Source: Paenibacillus silviterrae (GTDB lineage: Bacteria > Bacillota > Bacilli > Paenibacillales > NBRC-103111). From it: a DNA stretch of 64,000 nucleotides. Position 1 is the first letter of the stretch; each line of letters opens with the position of its first letter. The notes under the pieces were generated by a model. It ran no database searches and had not been told where the DNA came from. It worked only from the letters and a program-made list of their open reading frames with translations. This document shows, piece by piece, positions 37,633 through 46,467 of the stretch. The translations under genes were made by a program, and so were the position numbers. Location of the stretch: positions 3,100,001 through 3,164,000 of the forward strand of contig NZ_JASKUT010000001.1 of assembly GCF_030167925.1 (NCBI RefSeq), given 5' to 3'.

Positions 37633-38598
37633 TTATTTATACGCTTTGGCCACCTGGCCGATCATCTCGGAGACCGACACCAGTCCGCCGCCGGACAAAT
37701 ACCAGTAGTTCGGATCGAGATACACAATGCCGTTGTTCGCGAAGGCCTTCGTTTTCTTCACCAGCTCGTTCTCTACGAGCCCCTTGGCTCCGGTTTGCCC
37801 TGCACCCGCCACTACGGCACCGCGGTCCACTACAAACAGATATTCCGGATTTTTCTCGGCAATAAACTCGAACGAAATGCTTTGGCCGTGCGTGGATACC
37901 TCGAGATTTTTCTCCACAGCCGGAATGTTCAGCACATCATGGATCAGTCCGAATCGGGAGCCCGGTCCGTAAGCGCTGATTGCGCCCTCGTTCGCCAGAA
38001 TGATAAGCGCATTCTTATTGCCGGAAGCCACCTTCGACTGTACCTCTTTCACCTTCTGGTCAATCTGCTTCAGCTCGGCGTCCACTGCGGACTCTTTCCC
38101 GAAAATCTGACCGATCAGCTTCATATTGCTTTGGAACGACTCCATGTATTTCTTCGTATCCACGCCGACGAATACCGTCGGACCCAGCTTGCTAAGCTCC
38201 GGATAGGCAGCCGACTGGCGTCCGGAAATCAGAATCAGGTCGGGCTGGATCGAGCTGATCTTCTCGTAATCCGGTTCTTGCAAAGAGCCGATGTTTTGAT
38301 ATTTTTTATCCTTATACTTAGCCAAGTATGGAGGGATGCTGGCCTGCGCCACCCCGGTCACTTCCACGCCAAGCTTATCGAGCGTATCCAGCGCGCCGAA
38401 GTCGAACACGAGCACCTTCTGCGGATTCTTCTTCACCTTCGTCTCGCCCAGCTGATGCTTAATCGTCAGCTCCTCCGCCGGCTGAGCGTTTCCTTGAACA
38501 GGAGCAGCCCCATTCGTTCCGGTGCCGCTTGTGCCGCAAGCAGCCGTCAGCACCGCCAAACATAACAAAAGTAATAGCATTGATACGTGTTTTTTCAT
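37633..38598 (-). CDS. yclQ: Siderophore-binding lipoprotein, YclQ/FpuA-like
   Basis: 321 residues. The lipoprotein signal ends at LTAAC. The class III periplasmic-binding fold is recognisable: VLVFDFGALDTLDKLGV, a long central helix, and DRGAVVAGAGQTGAKGLVEN, typical of the YclQ branch that binds petrobactin and related catecholates. It is the last gene of a four-gene ABC system in the B. subtilis yclNOPQ order. AAAGGATGGG lies before the ATG. Confidence 0.88.
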   Translation of the reverse strand: MKKHVSMLLLLLCLAVLTAACGTSGTGTNGAAPVQGNAQPAEELTIKHQLGETKVKKNPQKVLVFDFGALDTLDKLGVEVTGVAQASIPPYLAKYKDKKYQNIGSLQEPDYEKISSIQPDLILISGRQSAAYPELSKLGPTVFVGVDTKKYMESFQSNMKLIGQIFGKESAVDAELKQIDQKVKEVQSKVASGNKNALIILANEGAISAYGPGSRFGLIHDVLNIPAVEKNLEVSTHGQSISFEFIAEKNPEYLFVVDRGAVVAGAGQTGAKGLVENELVKKTKAFANNGIVYLDPNYWYLSGGGLVSVSEMIGQVAKAYK

Positions 38599-38618
38599 TT
38601 CAACCCATCCTTTATCGT

Positions 38619-39377
38619 TTATTTAAAATAAATACATACCCTGTTGCCATCAATGGTCTGCACCGGAATCTCCATATCGTAGACCTCCCGGAGCACTTCG
38701 GTATCAATAATTTGTTCGACCGGACCTTCCTTCACTACCCTGCCGCCCTTCAGCGCCACGATGTAGTCCGAGTAGCAGGAGGCAAAGTTGATATCGTGAA
38801 TGACGATAACCACTGTCTTGCCCAGCTCCTCCACCAACCGGCGAAGCACCTTCATGATCTGCACGGAATGCCGCATGTCGAGGTTGTTCAGCGGTTCATC
38901 GAGCAGCACATATTCCGTGCCCTGCGCAATGACCATGGCGATGAAGGCCCGCTGGTTTTGCCCGCCGCTCAGCTGGTCCAGGTACTGATGCTGCAGCTCC
39001 TGCAGCTCCATGTAGGCGATCGCCTGGTCGACATGGCTCCAGTCCTCCGCCGTCAGCCTTCCCTGGGAATAAGGAAATCTCCCGAAGGAAACCAGGTCCC
39101 TTACCGTAAGCCGAACGTTAATGTGATTCGATTGCTTCAGGATGGAAATTTTTTGGGCCAGCTCCGTGCTCGCCCACTGGCCGACCTCCTTACCGTCAAT
39201 GCGAACCTCTCCGGCATCCTTCGCGGTTAAGCGGCTGATCATGGAAAGCAGCGTGCTTTTCCCCGCACCGTTGGGTCCGATGAAGGAAGTGATTTGTCCT
39301 TTGGCAATCCGGACCGATACATCGTCGATGACGCGCTTGTCTCCATAAGCTTTGGTTAGCTGCTTGACCTCAATCAT
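38619..39377 (-). CDS. yclP: Siderophore ABC transporter ATP-binding protein, YclP-like
   Basis: 252 residues with Walker A GPNGAGKST near 33, signature LSGGQNQRAF, Walker B YVLLDEPLNNLD and the switch His in VIHDINF. It energises iron-siderophore import. It overlaps the preceding permease gene by four bases (ATGA type), showing tight coupling. Confidence 0.92.
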   Translation of the reverse strand: MIEVKQLTKAYGDKRVIDDVSVRIAKGQITSFIGPNGAGKSTLLSMISRLTAKDAGEVRIDGKEVGQWASTELAQKISILKQSNHINVRLTVRDLVSFGRFPYSQGRLTAEDWSHVDQAIAYMELQELQHQYLDQLSGGQNQRAFIAMVIAQGTEYVLLDEPLNNLDMRHSVQIMKVLRRLVEELGKTVVIVIHDINFASCYSDYIVALKGGRVVKEGPVEQIIDTEVLREVYDMEIPVQTIDGNRVCIYFK

Positions 39378-40321
39378 GCTTTGTTCTCCTTGAGCAATAG
39401 ATATAAGAAGTACACTCCGCCGACCAGATTGATGATGACGGATAACGTCGTGTTGAACGTAAACACTCTCTCCACGATCAGCTGCCCGCCCACCAGGGCC
39501 AGAACGCTGATCAGAATGGAGGCGGGAATCAGCAGGGCGTGCCGATGTGTTTTCATTAACTGGTAAGCGACATTGGCCACAAGCAGTCCCAGGAAGGTGA
39601 TCGGACCAACCAGCGCCGTGGCTACCGAGATGAGAGCGGCAATGACCAGCAGCATGCGCTTCACCACGAACTGATAATCGATGCCCAGATTAATCGCATG
39701 CTCTCTCCCTAAGGAAAGGACATCCATATACTTGGCAAACCGGGAATAATACACAGCGATCAGAACGACCACTATCGTGCAAATGACGATCAGCTTTTCC
39801 TGAATTTTGTTATAGCTGGCAAACATTCTTCCCTGCAGCACGAGATATTCGTTCGGATCGATCAGCACCTGCATGAACGTCGTCAGACTCCCGAGCAGCG
39901 TACCCAGAATCAAGCCGACGAGGAGCAAATAGTAAAGATGCCTGCCCTCCTTCTTGAACATCACCTTGTACAGCAGCCCGGTAAAAAGCAGCATGAGCCC
40001 GAGGGTCATTGCGAAGTTCAGGTTGTTGTCCACCAGGAGCTTGCTGGCCGAGCCGAATAAATACACGACAGCCGTTTGCGACAGCATATACATGGAATCC
40101 ATCCCGATAATATTCGGGGTCAGAATCCGGTTATTCGTTATCGTTTGAAAAATGACGGTCGAGAAGGCGATACAGCCGCCTGTCAAGACGATCGAAGCGA
40201 TCTTCCAGCCCCTGCGGGGAAGCACATAGCTCCAGTTGCTGCCGACATCCACCAGCAGAAAAATCAATATGGCCGCTAGCGAGGCCAAGGCTAAGGTCAC
40301 CAGCTTGGCTTTAGATGTCAT
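39374..40321 (-). CDS. yclO: Iron-siderophore ABC permease, YclO-like
   Basis: 315 residues, FecCD/BtuC fold with about nine to ten helices. The coupling-helix region includes VGPITFLGLLVANVAYQLM. It overlaps the upstream permease gene by 11 bases. It pairs with the other permease in a heterodimeric channel. Confidence 0.9.
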   Translation of the reverse strand: MTSKAKLVTLALASLAAILIFLLVDVGSNWSYVLPRRGWKIASIVLTGGCIAFSTVIFQTITNNRILTPNIIGMDSMYMLSQTAVVYLFGSASKLLVDNNLNFAMTLGLMLLFTGLLYKVMFKKEGRHLYYLLLVGLILGTLLGSLTTFMQVLIDPNEYLVLQGRMFASYNKIQEKLIVICTIVVVLIAVYYSRFAKYMDVLSLGREHAINLGIDYQFVVKRMLLVIAALISVATALVGPITFLGLLVANVAYQLMKTHRHALLIPASILISVLALVGGQLIVERVFTFNTTLSVIINLVGGVYFLYLLLKENKA

Positions 40322-41264
40322 ATGCCCTTCTCCTCATTAGCAGATAAAGAAATATCGCGCTTCCGATGACGCCGACGGTCAGCCCGATCGGAATTTCATA
40401 TGGGTAAATGACGACGCGTCCCAAAATATCGCAGATAAGTACGAATACCGCTCCTAGCACGGCGGTGTGCGGGAGATTTTTTTGCAGATGATCCCCATGG
40501 TACATCGTCACGATATTCGGAATGATCAGCCCGAGAAAAGGAATCGTGCCCACCGTCAGCATCACGACCGACGAAATCAAGGCGACGATAATCAAGCCGA
40601 GATTCACTACTTTGTTGTAGTTAAGCCCCAAATTCAAGGCGAACTGCTCGCCCATCCCTGCGATAGTAAACTTGTTAGCGTACAGATAAGCCAGCAGCAC
40701 GACGGGAATACTAATGTACAACAGCTCGTAGCGGCCTTTCATCGTTAAGGCAAAATTGCCCTGCAGCCACGTCGACAGGCTTTGGATCAAGTCATACTTG
40801 TAGGCGAAGAAGGTCGTAAACGACGCCACGATCCCGCCGAACATGATGCCTACCAAAGGGATGAAGATGGCATCCTTGTATTTCACCTTGTCGAGTATTT
40901 TCATGAAGATGTAGGTGCCGGCTAGCGCGAAGACGAAGGCTACCAGCATTTTCTGCAGCGAAGTCGCCGCCGGAAACAGCAGCAGCGCCACAAGGATGCC
41001 GAGCCGGGCGGAATCGTCCGTTCCTCCCGTCGTCGGGGAAACGAATTTGTTCCTGCTCAGCTGCTGCATGATCAGTCCGGCGATGCCCATGCTGGCTCCC
41101 GCGATCAGAATACTGGCCAGCCTCGGCAGCCGGCTGATGAGCAATACCTGGATTTGATCCTCATGGAGCCTGAACAGATCGGCCGGGGAAATATTTTTCA
41201 CTCCGATAAACACCGATGCGATGGAGAGTACGACGAGAGCGATTAGCAAATATCGAAGCTTCAT
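40311..41264 (-). CDS. yclN: Iron-siderophore ABC permease, YclN-like
   Basis: 317 residues, same fold; SRLPRLASILIAGASMGIAGLIMQ and GTIPFLGLIIPNIVTMYHGD are the usual FecCD signatures. It starts 9 bases after the nitroreductase gene and is the first transport gene of the Fur-controlled unit. Confidence 0.9.
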   Translation of the reverse strand: MKLRYLLIALVVLSIASVFIGVKNISPADLFRLHEDQIQVLLISRLPRLASILIAGASMGIAGLIMQQLSRNKFVSPTTGGTDDSARLGILVALLLFPAATSLQKMLVAFVFALAGTYIFMKILDKVKYKDAIFIPLVGIMFGGIVASFTTFFAYKYDLIQSLSTWLQGNFALTMKGRYELLYISIPVVLLAYLYANKFTIAGMGEQFALNLGLNYNKVVNLGLIIVALISSVVMLTVGTIPFLGLIIPNIVTMYHGDHLQKNLPHTAVLGAVFVLICDILGRVVIYPYEIPIGLTVGVIGSAIFLYLLMRRRAYDI

Positions 41265-41273
41265 GAGCCGCGT

Positions 41274-41840
41274 CTACCCTTGATCGATGACCGTCAGCAG
41301 GCTGGAAGCCGAGCTTCTCGGCCGGGCCGGCGGAATTTGTGCAGGATATCCGATGTGAAGAGAGCCCACCAGCTTCTCTCCGGGCTGGATGCCCAAGGCG
41401 CTGCGAAACTCCGGCACATGCAGCAGCGGATACGTCTCCCATACCAGCCCGATCCCGTGCTCCCAAGCGAGCAGGCTGAAGTTATGGATCAAGCAGCTGG
41501 TGGAGGCATAATCCTCCTCTCTCACGACCGGGTGAGAATCCTCTTTCATCACGACGGCAAGAAACACCGGTACCCTCATGAATCGGTCGTAAAATTTCTG
41601 CCCGAGCTCCTTGCTCTTCTCCGGGTCCTTCTCCCGCTTCTCGGCGCCGGCCCTTGCAATGTCCGCCAGTCTTTTGCGCCCCTCCCCATGGATGAGAACG
41701 AACCTCCACGGCTCCGTCAGCTTGTGGTTGGGAACCCATACGGCGGTTTCGAGCAGCTCCTGAATTAACTCGATGGAGACAGGCCGGTCCTCGAACTGAT
41801 GGATCGAGCGCCTTTCTTTAATGATCTGTGCCAAAGACAT
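41274..41840 (-). CDS. Nitroreductase-family FMN oxidoreductase
   Basis: 188 residues. RRSIHQFEDRPV near 11-22 is the family's FMN-binding start, and GLVWETYPLLH and GSLHIGYPAQ complete the fold. Most relatives reduce nitro compounds or quinones with NAD(P)H; in this operon a flavin-based iron release role is possible but unproven. The ATG at 41840 has AGGAGG 9 bases upstream; an ATG at 41846 is only 3 away. It heads the siderophore operon directly behind a Fur box. Confidence 0.85.
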   Translation of the reverse strand: MSLAQIIKERRSIHQFEDRPVSIELIQELLETAVWVPNHKLTEPWRFVLIHGEGRKRLADIARAGAEKREKDPEKSKELGQKFYDRFMRVPVFLAVVMKEDSHPVVREEDYASTSCLIHNFSLLAWEHGIGLVWETYPLLHVPEFRSALGIQPGEKLVGSLHIGYPAQIPPARPRSSASSLLTVIDQG

Positions 41841-41865
41841 GGGCATAAGCCTCCTATATCAAAAC

Positions 41866-41884
41866 GATATTGAGAATCATTATC
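41866..41884. promoter_or_regulatory. Fur box of the nitroreductase-siderophore operon
   Basis: GATATTGAGAATCATTATC matches the classical 19-base iron box at 16 or 17 positions and lies 26 bases before the first gene. Confidence 0.8.
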
Positions 41885-41952
41885 AACATTAACTATTTTA
41901 CACATGTTGCCTTGCGTGAAAATGGATATTTCTTTATAGGTCATGGACATTT

Positions 41953-43509
41953 CTATAGGCGATAGGACAGCAATACATCCACATAGGCATCTACCAAGCC
42001 CTCGTAAAACAGTGCGTTATAGAGCAGCGGATCCTCATGCTTGAGAAACATGCACGATGTGCCCGTCTGCTTCCGGTGGAGCAAGTGCCACTCCTCCTCC
42101 AGCTGCAAGCAGCTTTCGTCAGGCAGCGTCTGCGGAACCAGGAAGATGACCCGGCTGCACTGCAAACGCGCTATCTCGTCCAAGCCGGTGACATCCAGGA
42201 AGCTCGCTTCCCGGACTGAATCCGGAGGCTGTACGCCAAGCTCGCCGTAGAATAAGTCCTGCATCTTCTTTCTTTGCATTCCGTAGACCCGGTACAGGCT
42301 CGGGTACACGCTAACCACAAGGAACGGCTCTTCCTTAAGCTGCTGCCGGGTGAGGAGCCGCGCATTTTCCACCTTGCGGTCAAAAAGCGTCAGCCACCGT
42401 TCCCCCACCGTCTCCAGCCGCACCCTTCTGCTGATGTCTCTAAGCCGATCCCTCCAGGGATATCCCTTCCACTTGATCATGACAACCGGTGCTATCCTTG
42501 CAAGCCTTTGGTACACCTCGTCCGGTACAGGGGAAGTAAAGATTACCTCCGGCGCAGTGTACTCCAGCTTCTGCAGGAAGCCTTCCCTTTGGTCCCCCTC
42601 CCACCAGCCTCGCGGAAAGGCAATGACAGGGGTGATTCCCAGAACGCTGAAATCCCCTGTGAACACAGGTGTCAAGCACGCTGCCTGCAGCCGGGTAGCC
42701 GCTACATAATCCGTAGGAGAGATGCCCATGTGCTTCTTGAACAGCCGGCTGAAATACAGCTCATCCGAATAGCCTACCGCATAGGCAGCCTCCATCACTG
42801 TCGAAGCCTGGCTGGACAGCAGGCGCAAGGACTCGTTCAACCGCGCCGTTGTGACGAATTGGAGCGGACTGAGCCCGGTATACCTTCGAAACGCCTGGTA
42901 AAATCGGGTCGGACTCGCCCCCGACATGCGGGCCAGCTCTTCCATGTCCATGTCTTCCTGGCACTGCTCGAGCATGCTGCTCTTGACCTGTACGACATAC
43001 CCCATTAGCTCGTCTTCCGTCCGGGGTTTTGCCGCTGCTTCGATAAACTCGGCAGCAATTGCGTATAAATAGGACTGGAGGAGATAGTAGCGGGAAGGCT
43101 TCTCCCCGGTGTCGGAGAGCAGCTCCTGTGCCCAACCTCGTGCACGGAGCATGCGGACACGGCTCAGCTTCGGCTCCTCTCCTCTTCCTTTGCTTAGGGG
43201 CCCGGGGTATCGTACCTTCTCCGGCGCGTCCATAGTGAATCGAATCATCAGGACGGAGGCGGAGGCCTTCTCCGGGTTGCGAAACGTGCACGGAGAATCG
43301 GCAGGAAGGTATACCATATCCCCATACGAGGCCTTCACGATTTGACGGGCGGCCGTGCTTTGGCGCAGATGAATCGTACCCTTCATGACCAAAGCGAAGG
43401 TATGAGCTTGCTTGTTGTGTACGTCCAAGCTCGTGTGGGGGTCCACTGTATACTGATGGGTATCCACATATTGTAAAACTACCGAATGAAGCCCTGCTTT
43501 CGAAACCAT
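41953..43509 (-). CDS. AraC-type regulator fused to a siderophore-binding-like domain (Btr-like)
   Basis: 518 residues. A cupin-like N-terminal region (about 1-120), an AraC double helix-turn-helix near 170-275 (FYQAFRRYTGLSPLQFV, VGYSDELYFSRLFKKHMG), then a C-terminal half resembling periplasmic siderophore-binding proteins without a signal. This is the make-up of Btr, which senses siderophore inside the cell and activates its uptake operon. The C-terminal half probably binds the same ligand as the adjacent lipoprotein. The ATG at 43509 has AAGGAGAAGG upstream. It shares a perfect Fur box with the divergent gene at 43603. Confidence 0.86.
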   Translation of the reverse strand: MVSKAGLHSVVLQYVDTHQYTVDPHTSLDVHNKQAHTFALVMKGTIHLRQSTAARQIVKASYGDMVYLPADSPCTFRNPEKASASVLMIRFTMDAPEKVRYPGPLSKGRGEEPKLSRVRMLRARGWAQELLSDTGEKPSRYYLLQSYLYAIAAEFIEAAAKPRTEDELMGYVVQVKSSMLEQCQEDMDMEELARMSGASPTRFYQAFRRYTGLSPLQFVTTARLNESLRLLSSQASTVMEAAYAVGYSDELYFSRLFKKHMGISPTDYVAATRLQAACLTPVFTGDFSVLGITPVIAFPRGWWEGDQREGFLQKLEYTAPEVIFTSPVPDEVYQRLARIAPVVMIKWKGYPWRDRLRDISRRVRLETVGERWLTLFDRKVENARLLTRQQLKEEPFLVVSVYPSLYRVYGMQRKKMQDLFYGELGVQPPDSVREASFLDVTGLDEIARLQCSRVIFLVPQTLPDESCLQLEEEWHLLHRKQTGTSCMFLKHEDPLLYNALFYEGLVDAYVDVLLSYRL

Positions 43510-43553
43510 GCTTCCTTCTCCTTGCCCAACCAATGAATTATCCGTATAATAAA

Positions 43554-43568
43554 TGATAATGATTATCA
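43554..43568. promoter_or_regulatory. Fur box between the Btr-like and HmoA-like genes
   Basis: TGATAATGATTATCA is a perfect 7-1-7 Fur inverted repeat. It lies 45 bases before the AraC-type start and 35 before the monooxygenase start, so it can control both. Confidence 0.9.
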
Positions 43569-43602
43569 TCGTCAATTATTAATTTTTGGGGGACGTTTTT
43601 TT

Positions 43603-43929
43603 ATGTACATTGAGACTCTAACGATTACAGTAAAGCCGGGGTTCGCGGATCAAGTGGTCCACCGTTTTGGACAAGAAGCAGCGGTGGAAAAAGCGGAGGG
43701 GTTCGTTGATTTAAGCGTTATGGTGCGGAGTGCCGGTCGGGAAGAGGAAGAAGTCATGGTCCTGATTCGTTGGGAGTCCGAAGCGCACTGGAAGCAATGG
43801 GAGCTCAGCGAACCGCATCTGGAGGGCCACCGACGAGAGCGTCAGCAGGGAAAGCCCGAATGGGTGCTCAGCTCACGAAGCCGGGTTTATGAGGTGAAGG
43901 CCGTCAAGCACCCGGCGCCGGTGAAGTAA
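43603..43929 (+). CDS. HmoA/IsdG-like antibiotic-biosynthesis monooxygenase family protein
   Basis: 108 residues, one ABM ferredoxin-like domain. IRWESEAHWKQWELSEPHLEGHR aligns with the Trp and His of the IsdG/HmoA heme-degrading triad. The position of the catalytic Asn near the N-terminus appears to be Thr (ETLTITVKPG), so heme oxygenase activity is uncertain. GGGGGACG precedes the ATG. The shared Fur box supports a role in iron supply. Confidence 0.78.
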   Translation: MYIETLTITVKPGFADQVVHRFGQEAAVEKAEGFVDLSVMVRSAGREEEEVMVLIRWESEAHWKQWELSEPHLEGHRRERQQGKPEWVLSSRSRVYEVKAVKHPAPVK

Positions 43930-43974
43930 GCGGGGAGCGACTCTTCCCGCTTTGTGGCGAGTAGGCTGAGGTGG

Positions 43975-45055
43975 TTAATCGCTTTTTTGCCATTGCTAGC
44001 GAAATTCCGGCACTTTTGGAGCGTGCAATGGCAAATGTGCCATTATTTCGACCCTCCCCGCTTCGCCGACAGCATACTGAGGGCGGTTAATCGCATTTTT
44101 GCCACTGCTGGCGAAGTTCCGGCATTTTCGGAGCGTGCAATGGCAAATGTGCCATTATTTCGCCACTCCCCATTTCGCAGACAGCATACTGAGGGCGGTT
44201 AATCGCATTTTTGCCACTGCTGGCGGAATTCCGGCACTTTCGGAGCGTGCAATGGCAAATATGCCATTATTTCGACCCACCTCGCTTTCCAACGGCAAGC
44301 TGAGGCGGTTAATCGCATTTTTGCCACTGCTGGCGGGATTCCGGCACTTTCGGATCGTGCAATGGCAAATGTGCCATTATTTCGACCCTCCCCGCTTCGC
44401 CGACAGCTTACTGAGGCGGTTAATCGCATTTTTGCCACTGCTAGCGAAATTCCGGCACTTTCGGCGGTCGCAATGGCAAATGTGCCATTATTTCACCCTC
44501 TACCGCATTGCAACGAGCAAGCTTGTGCGGTTAATCGCATTTTTGCCACTGCTGGCGGGATTCCGGCACTTTCGGAGCGCCTAATGGCAAATGTGCCATT
44601 GTTTCGACCCTCCCCGCTTTGCAACGAGCAAGCTGAGGCGGTTAATCGCATTTTTGCCACTGCTGGCGGAATTCCGGCACTTTTGGAGCGTTCAATGGCA
44701 AATGTGCCATTAGTTCGACCCTCCCCGCTTTGCAACGAGCAAGCTGAGGCGGTTAATCGCATTTTTGCCACTGCTGGCGGGATTCCGGCACTTTTGGAGC
44801 GTGCAATGGCAAATGTGCCATTAGTTCGACCCTCCCCGCTTCGCCGACAGCATACTGAGGCGTTTAATCGCATTTTTGCCACTGCTAGCGAAATTCCGGC
44901 ACTTTTGGAGCGCGCAATGGCAATTGTGCCATTATTTCGACCCATCACGCTTTCCAACGAGCAAGCTGAGGCGGTTAATCGCATTTTTGCCACTGCTGAT
45001 GCGGGCTTCGGCACTTTCGGCGCTCGCAATGGCAATTGTGCCATTAGTGGGCCTG
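43975..45055. repeat. Hairpin repeat locus D: ten tandem units of 110-112 bp
   Basis: TTAATCGC starts lie at 43975, 44087, 44199, 44309, 44420, 44531, 44642, 44753, 44864 and 44975. Each unit has the imperfect element TTAATCGCATTTTTGCCACTG, a CGGAATTCCG-like centre and, about 51 bases on, the perfect hairpin AATGGCA-loop-TGCCATT. The stem is unchanged in all ten; the loop varies (AATG, AATA, ATTG). The unit tail alternates between TTTGCAACGAGCAAGCTGAGGC and TTCGCCGACAGCATACTGAGG types. Because 111 is a multiple of three, long frames stay open on both strands; I do not regard them as genes. It lies between the convergent genes ending at 43929 and 45143. Confidence 0.95.
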
Positions 45056-45071
45056 CCCCTTGTCCGCTAAC

Positions 45072-45108
45072 ATAAATAAGGACCCCGCCCTATAGAAGGC
45101 GAGGTCCC
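45072..45108 (-). terminator. Terminator of tiny peptide copy 3
   Basis: Stem GGACCTCGCC / GGCGGGGTCC with one mismatch, then TTATTT on the minus strand. It separates copy 3 from the repeat array. Confidence 0.75.
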
Positions 45109-45142
45109 GCTGTTTCGGCAGCTGAAGGCCGCCGTATCCTTT

Positions 45143-45232
45143 TTATACCAGCAATGTCCGGCTGATGATCACCAGAAGAATGAACAAAACCAAGATCGCA
45201 CCTGTGGAAGTGTACCCGCCTACGTATGTCAT
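45143..45232 (-). CDS. YjcZ-type tiny sporulation membrane peptide, copy 3
   Basis: 29 residues, MTYVGGYTSTGA followed by the hydrophobic helix ending SRTLLV. GAGGAGGACGATAGCT precedes the ATG. The promoter block upstream (45262-45281) has lost one base: CATAGATAT replaces CATAGGATA, so it may be weaker. Confidence 0.82.
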   Translation of the reverse strand: MTYVGGYTSTGAILVLFILLVIISRTLLV

Positions 45233-45375
45233 AGCTATCGTCCTCCTCAGTTGTGTTTTGGTCTTACGCTATATCTATGCAGGTCTGGTGCCATGCGGAT
45301 GGGTTCGTATCCTGCAGCCCGGAATATGTGCTTCCGCCAAAACGCCGCCGGCAGATCGGTTCCATGTGCTTATGC

Positions 45376-46416
45376 TCATGCCCCCCTCATGGCATGCATA
45401 ATCCGCTCCGCATCACGGCCAACCCAGCCCAGCAGCGCCGAGCCGCGGCACGTTTGCCATGGCAGGCCCATAAAGTACACTCCCTGTACCGGGCCGATCC
45501 CCTTATCATGGAACGGCAGTCCTTGCGAGTCAAGTGCACCGGGTACATCAATCCAGCTGTAATCGGAGCGAAAGCCCGTCGACCAGATTACATTCGGGGC
45601 TTGCACCGACGTACCGTCCGCAAACCATAGCGCATCTCCTTGAACTCGGACAGCACGCGGCTTACGCTGTACGGTCCCCGCCTCGAGCAAATGCTTCAGC
45701 TCCAGACCATAAATGAGCTCCGGCCGGTTCCTCAGCCAAGCCCCTCTCCTCGTGGTTTTCTCCGCACGCAGCAAGCCCAGCTTATCAAAATACCAAAAAA
45801 TACTTAGTCCCAGCACATAAAGCGGCTTAAAGCTCATGTCGTGTCCGACGGAAATGAACACTTGGCGATCCTTGGCCAGCTCGGCAGCGATTTGGGCACC
45901 CGAATTGCCTGCTCCTACCACCACAACCGGACCGTCCTTCAGCTGCGACGAGTTGCGGTAAGCGGACGAATGCACCTGATAAACTGCAGGAGAGAGCTCC
46001 TTGGCGAAGACGGGAATCGCCGGCCTTTGGAAAGGTCCTGTCGCAATCACTACTTGCTTCGCCTCGATCTCTCCTTGGTTCGTCTCTATTCGAAAGCCTT
46101 GTGACGTTTGCTGCAATCGGGTAACCTTCGTATGGAACTGAATCGGCAAATCGAAATTCTTTGCGTAGCTTTCTAAATAATCGGCTGCCTCATCCTTGGT
46201 GGGGAGACCGTCCGGCTTGCCGGGAAAGCTGTAACCAGGCAATTCGCTATACCTTCTCGGAGTAAAAAGAACCAATGAATCGTACCGATTTCGCCAAGTG
46301 TCCCCCACACGCGAGCCCGCATCCAAAATGACAAAGTCCTTGTTCTCTTGTTTCAAAAAATAACCCATGGCCAAGCCCGCTTGCCCGCCGCCTATAATGA
46401 CGATATCTTTTTTCAT
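45376..46416 (-). CDS. Flavin-dependent monooxygenase / CzcO-like oxidoreductase
   Basis: About 346 residues. FAD motif IIGGGQAGLAMGYF near 6-19 and NADPH motif VVVGAGNSGAQIA near 165-177, with ATGPF and STGFRSDYSWID linkers, as in small flavin-containing monooxygenases. Substrate unknown. The ATG at 46416 has GAGAGGTG at 8 bases; 46419 is an alternative. A palindrome GCAAGTACTTGC lies 17 bases upstream and is repeated before the adjacent tetR-type gene, so the repressor probably controls both. Confidence 0.86.
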   Translation of the reverse strand: MKKDIVIIGGGQAGLAMGYFLKQENKDFVILDAGSRVGDTWRNRYDSLVLFTPRRYSELPGYSFPGKPDGLPTKDEAADYLESYAKNFDLPIQFHTKVTRLQQTSQGFRIETNQGEIEAKQVVIATGPFQRPAIPVFAKELSPAVYQVHSSAYRNSSQLKDGPVVVVGAGNSGAQIAAELAKDRQVFISVGHDMSFKPLYVLGLSIFWYFDKLGLLRAEKTTRRGAWLRNRPELIYGLELKHLLEAGTVQRKPRAVRVQGDALWFADGTSVQAPNVIWSTGFRSDYSWIDVPGALDSQGLPFHDKGIGPVQGVYFMGLPWQTCRGSALLGWVGRDAERIMHAMRGA

Positions 46417-46430
46417 CATCCTCACCTCTC

Positions 46431-46446
46431 ATGCAAGTACTTGCTT
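46431..46446. promoter_or_regulatory. TetR operator upstream of the flavin monooxygenase
   Basis: ATGCAAGTACTTGCTT with the perfect 12-base palindrome GCAAGTACTTGC at 46433-46444. The identical 16-mer occurs at 47055-47070. Confidence 0.8.
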
Positions 46447-46467
46447 GCACACATATCAAAAGGAAAG

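Noticed and set aside
43975..45055. CRISPR array
   Set aside because: Units are similar over their whole length, there are no unique spacers of constant size, repeats are hairpins of 18 bases inside 111-base units, and no cas gene is near.
44099..45075. Long open frames on both strands across the 44-kb array (for example 44362-45075 plus, 44493-45044 minus)
   Set aside because: The 111-base period is a multiple of three, so any frame free of stops in one unit stays open. Frames exist on both strands, have no ribosome site and follow a palindromic DNA unit.
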